NCBI GenBank assembly: GCA_900763885.1 | Contig: CAAFLY010000298.1 | Location: forward strand, 1-6,718 | Source of the DNA: Clostridia bacterium | Lineage (GTDB): Bacteria > Bacillota > Clostridia > Oscillospirales > CAG-272 | Direction: 5' to 3' | Length of the DNA stretch: 6,718 bases | Part shown: positions 6,113 to 6,718 of the stretch, piece after piece | Numbering within the stretch: position 1 is the first letter of the stretch | How the letters are laid out: the number at the start of each line of letters is the position of its first letter | Made by a program: the position numbers and the translations under genes | Notes under the pieces: model-generated | Seen by the model: the letters and a program-made list of their open reading frames with translations, nothing else | Database searches by the model: none | Told to the model about the DNA's origin: nothing

Positions 6113-6120
6113 AAGGAGGG
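6113..6120 (+). promoter_or_regulatory. Ribosome binding site deciding the start of the DUF2284 gene
   Basis: AAGGAGGG follows the TAG stop of the activator gene without a gap. Two ATGs lie after it, at 6122 and 6127. Only the one at 6127, 6 nt from the site, opens the frame with the conserved cysteine motifs; the one at 6122 is too close and gives an unrelated 95-codon frame. Tight coupling suggests translational coupling to the activator. Confidence 0.85.
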
Positions 6121-6126
6121 CATGCC

Positions 6127-6678
6127 ATGTCCGTCGAGACTGTACTGTGCGCACTGCAAAAAGACTGCAGTTCCCTGCCCTATCCGATTCACGAATCCGC
6201 CTTTCTCGCACCCGCGGCAATCCCTTTTTCCGCGGAGGTGCGCAGAGCATGTGAGGCAAATCTGTGCGGACGATTTGGCAAATGCTGGACCTGTCCGCCC
6301 GGTGTGGGCCGCTGGGAGGATCTGCGGGACCATTATCACCGCTATGCGCACGCGTTTGTGTTCACCACCGTCCATCCGCTGGAGGATTCCTACGACATTG
6401 AGGGCATGACAGAGGGGCGGGAACAGCATACCGGCACAGAGCGCGCCATCGAAAGGCTGCTCTTTGCGGAATCGGAGCCGCTTGTCGTCTGTGGTGCGGG
6501 GGGATGCTCCTTATGTGAAAAATGCACATATCCGGACGCACCATGCCGCTATCCGGAGCTTGTACGCCACTCCATGGAGGGAATCGGGATTGATGTCGTC
6601 ACACTCGCGGCAGACTGCGGGCTCCACTACCACAACGGTGTGCATACCGTGACCTATTTTTCCATCATCTTCTGGTGA
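6127..6678 (+). CDS. DUF2284 cysteine-rich, predicted metal-binding protein
   Basis: This 183-aa protein fits the DUF2284 family of predicted metal-binding proteins, whose biochemical role is not known to me. Two cysteine clusters are visible: C42-x4-C47-x5-C53-x2-C56 within the block C47-G-R-F-G-K-C-W-T-C-P-P, and C127-x2-C130-x2-C133-x6-C140 within G126-C-S-L-C-E-K-C-T-Y-P-D. The protein ends with the usual N170-G-V-H-T-V-T-Y-F-S block. Eight or more conserved-looking cysteines could hold one or two Fe-S clusters. There is no signal peptide or membrane segment, so it should be cytoplasmic. It starts 14 nt after the activator, in the same transcript. A link to electron supply for corrinoid activation, or to metal loading of the methyltransferases, is an inference from position. 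The length is usual for the family, and the gene is complete within the window. Confidence 0.9.
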   Translation: MSVETVLCALQKDCSSLPYPIHESAFLAPAAIPFSAEVRRACEANLCGRFGKCWTCPPGVGRWEDLRDHYHRYAHAFVFTTVHPLEDSYDIEGMTEGREQHTGTERAIERLLFAESEPLVVCGAGGCSLCEKCTYPDAPCRYPELVRHSMEGIGIDVVTLAADCGLHYHNGVHTVTYFSIIFW

Positions 6679-6718
6679 GCTGTCCGGCCATTTTCAAAAC
6701 AAAAGCAGCCGTTCCCAA

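Noticed and set aside
4322..6259. 645-codon open frame on the - strand, longer than the gene opposite it
   Set aside because: It lies antisense to the clearly conserved activator gene, its translation is rich in Arg, Gly and Asp without any recognisable motif, and it runs across two gene boundaries. It is a side effect of GC-rich codon use.
1..6718. CRISPR arrays, insertion sequences or long direct repeats
   Set aside because: None was seen on reading both strands; the only repeats are the short inverted repeats listed.

Overview
The window looks like chromosomal DNA of an anaerobic bacterium, most likely a GC-rich member of the Bacillota (Clostridia). The grounds are strong AGGAGG-type Shine-Dalgarno sites before every gene, textbook vegetative promoters with extended -10 elements, a tRNA without encoded CCA, and a gene set (corrinoid methyltransferases plus a reductive activator) typical of strict anaerobes. 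Genus cannot be told from the sequence. All real genes lie on the + strand.

Left end (1-200): a self-contained transcription unit with a consensus promoter, a tRNA-Ser(UGA) gene and a rho-independent terminator. Control region (201-405): a 15-bp perfect palindrome (TTGTGA-AAA-TCACAA) stands 7 bp upstream of a second strong promoter (TTGACA, 17 bp, TGATACAAT), followed by a leader of about 100 nt without a recognisable cobalamin riboswitch.

Operon (406-6678): six genes in one direction. In order they are a corrinoid-binding protein of the MtaC/MtbC/MttC type (210 aa); an MtaA/MtbA-like member of the uroporphyrinogen decarboxylase (URO-D) superfamily with an intact H-x-C...C zinc site (333 aa); two divergent URO-D-superfamily paralogues in which that zinc site is replaced by D-x-D...D-H (351 and 374 aa); a short reductive activator of corrinoid proteins with an N-terminal [2Fe-2S] domain and a DUF4445/ASKHA domain (552 aa); and a cysteine-rich DUF2284 protein (183 aa). 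The last gene ends 40 nt before the window edge and no terminator is visible.

How the genes fit together (inference): one or both D-x-D...D-H paralogues would act as substrate:corrinoid methyltransferase (MT1), moving a methyl group from an unknown donor, possibly a methoxylated compound, to Co(I) in the 210-aa protein. The MtaA-like protein would act as MT2 and pass the methyl group to an acceptor, by homology a thiol. The Fe-S/ASKHA protein would re-reduce Co(II) when the cofactor is accidentally oxidised. The DUF2284 protein may supply electrons or metal but has no known role. No pterin-binding methyltransferase, transporter or regulator gene lies in the window, so substrate, acceptor and control protein remain open.
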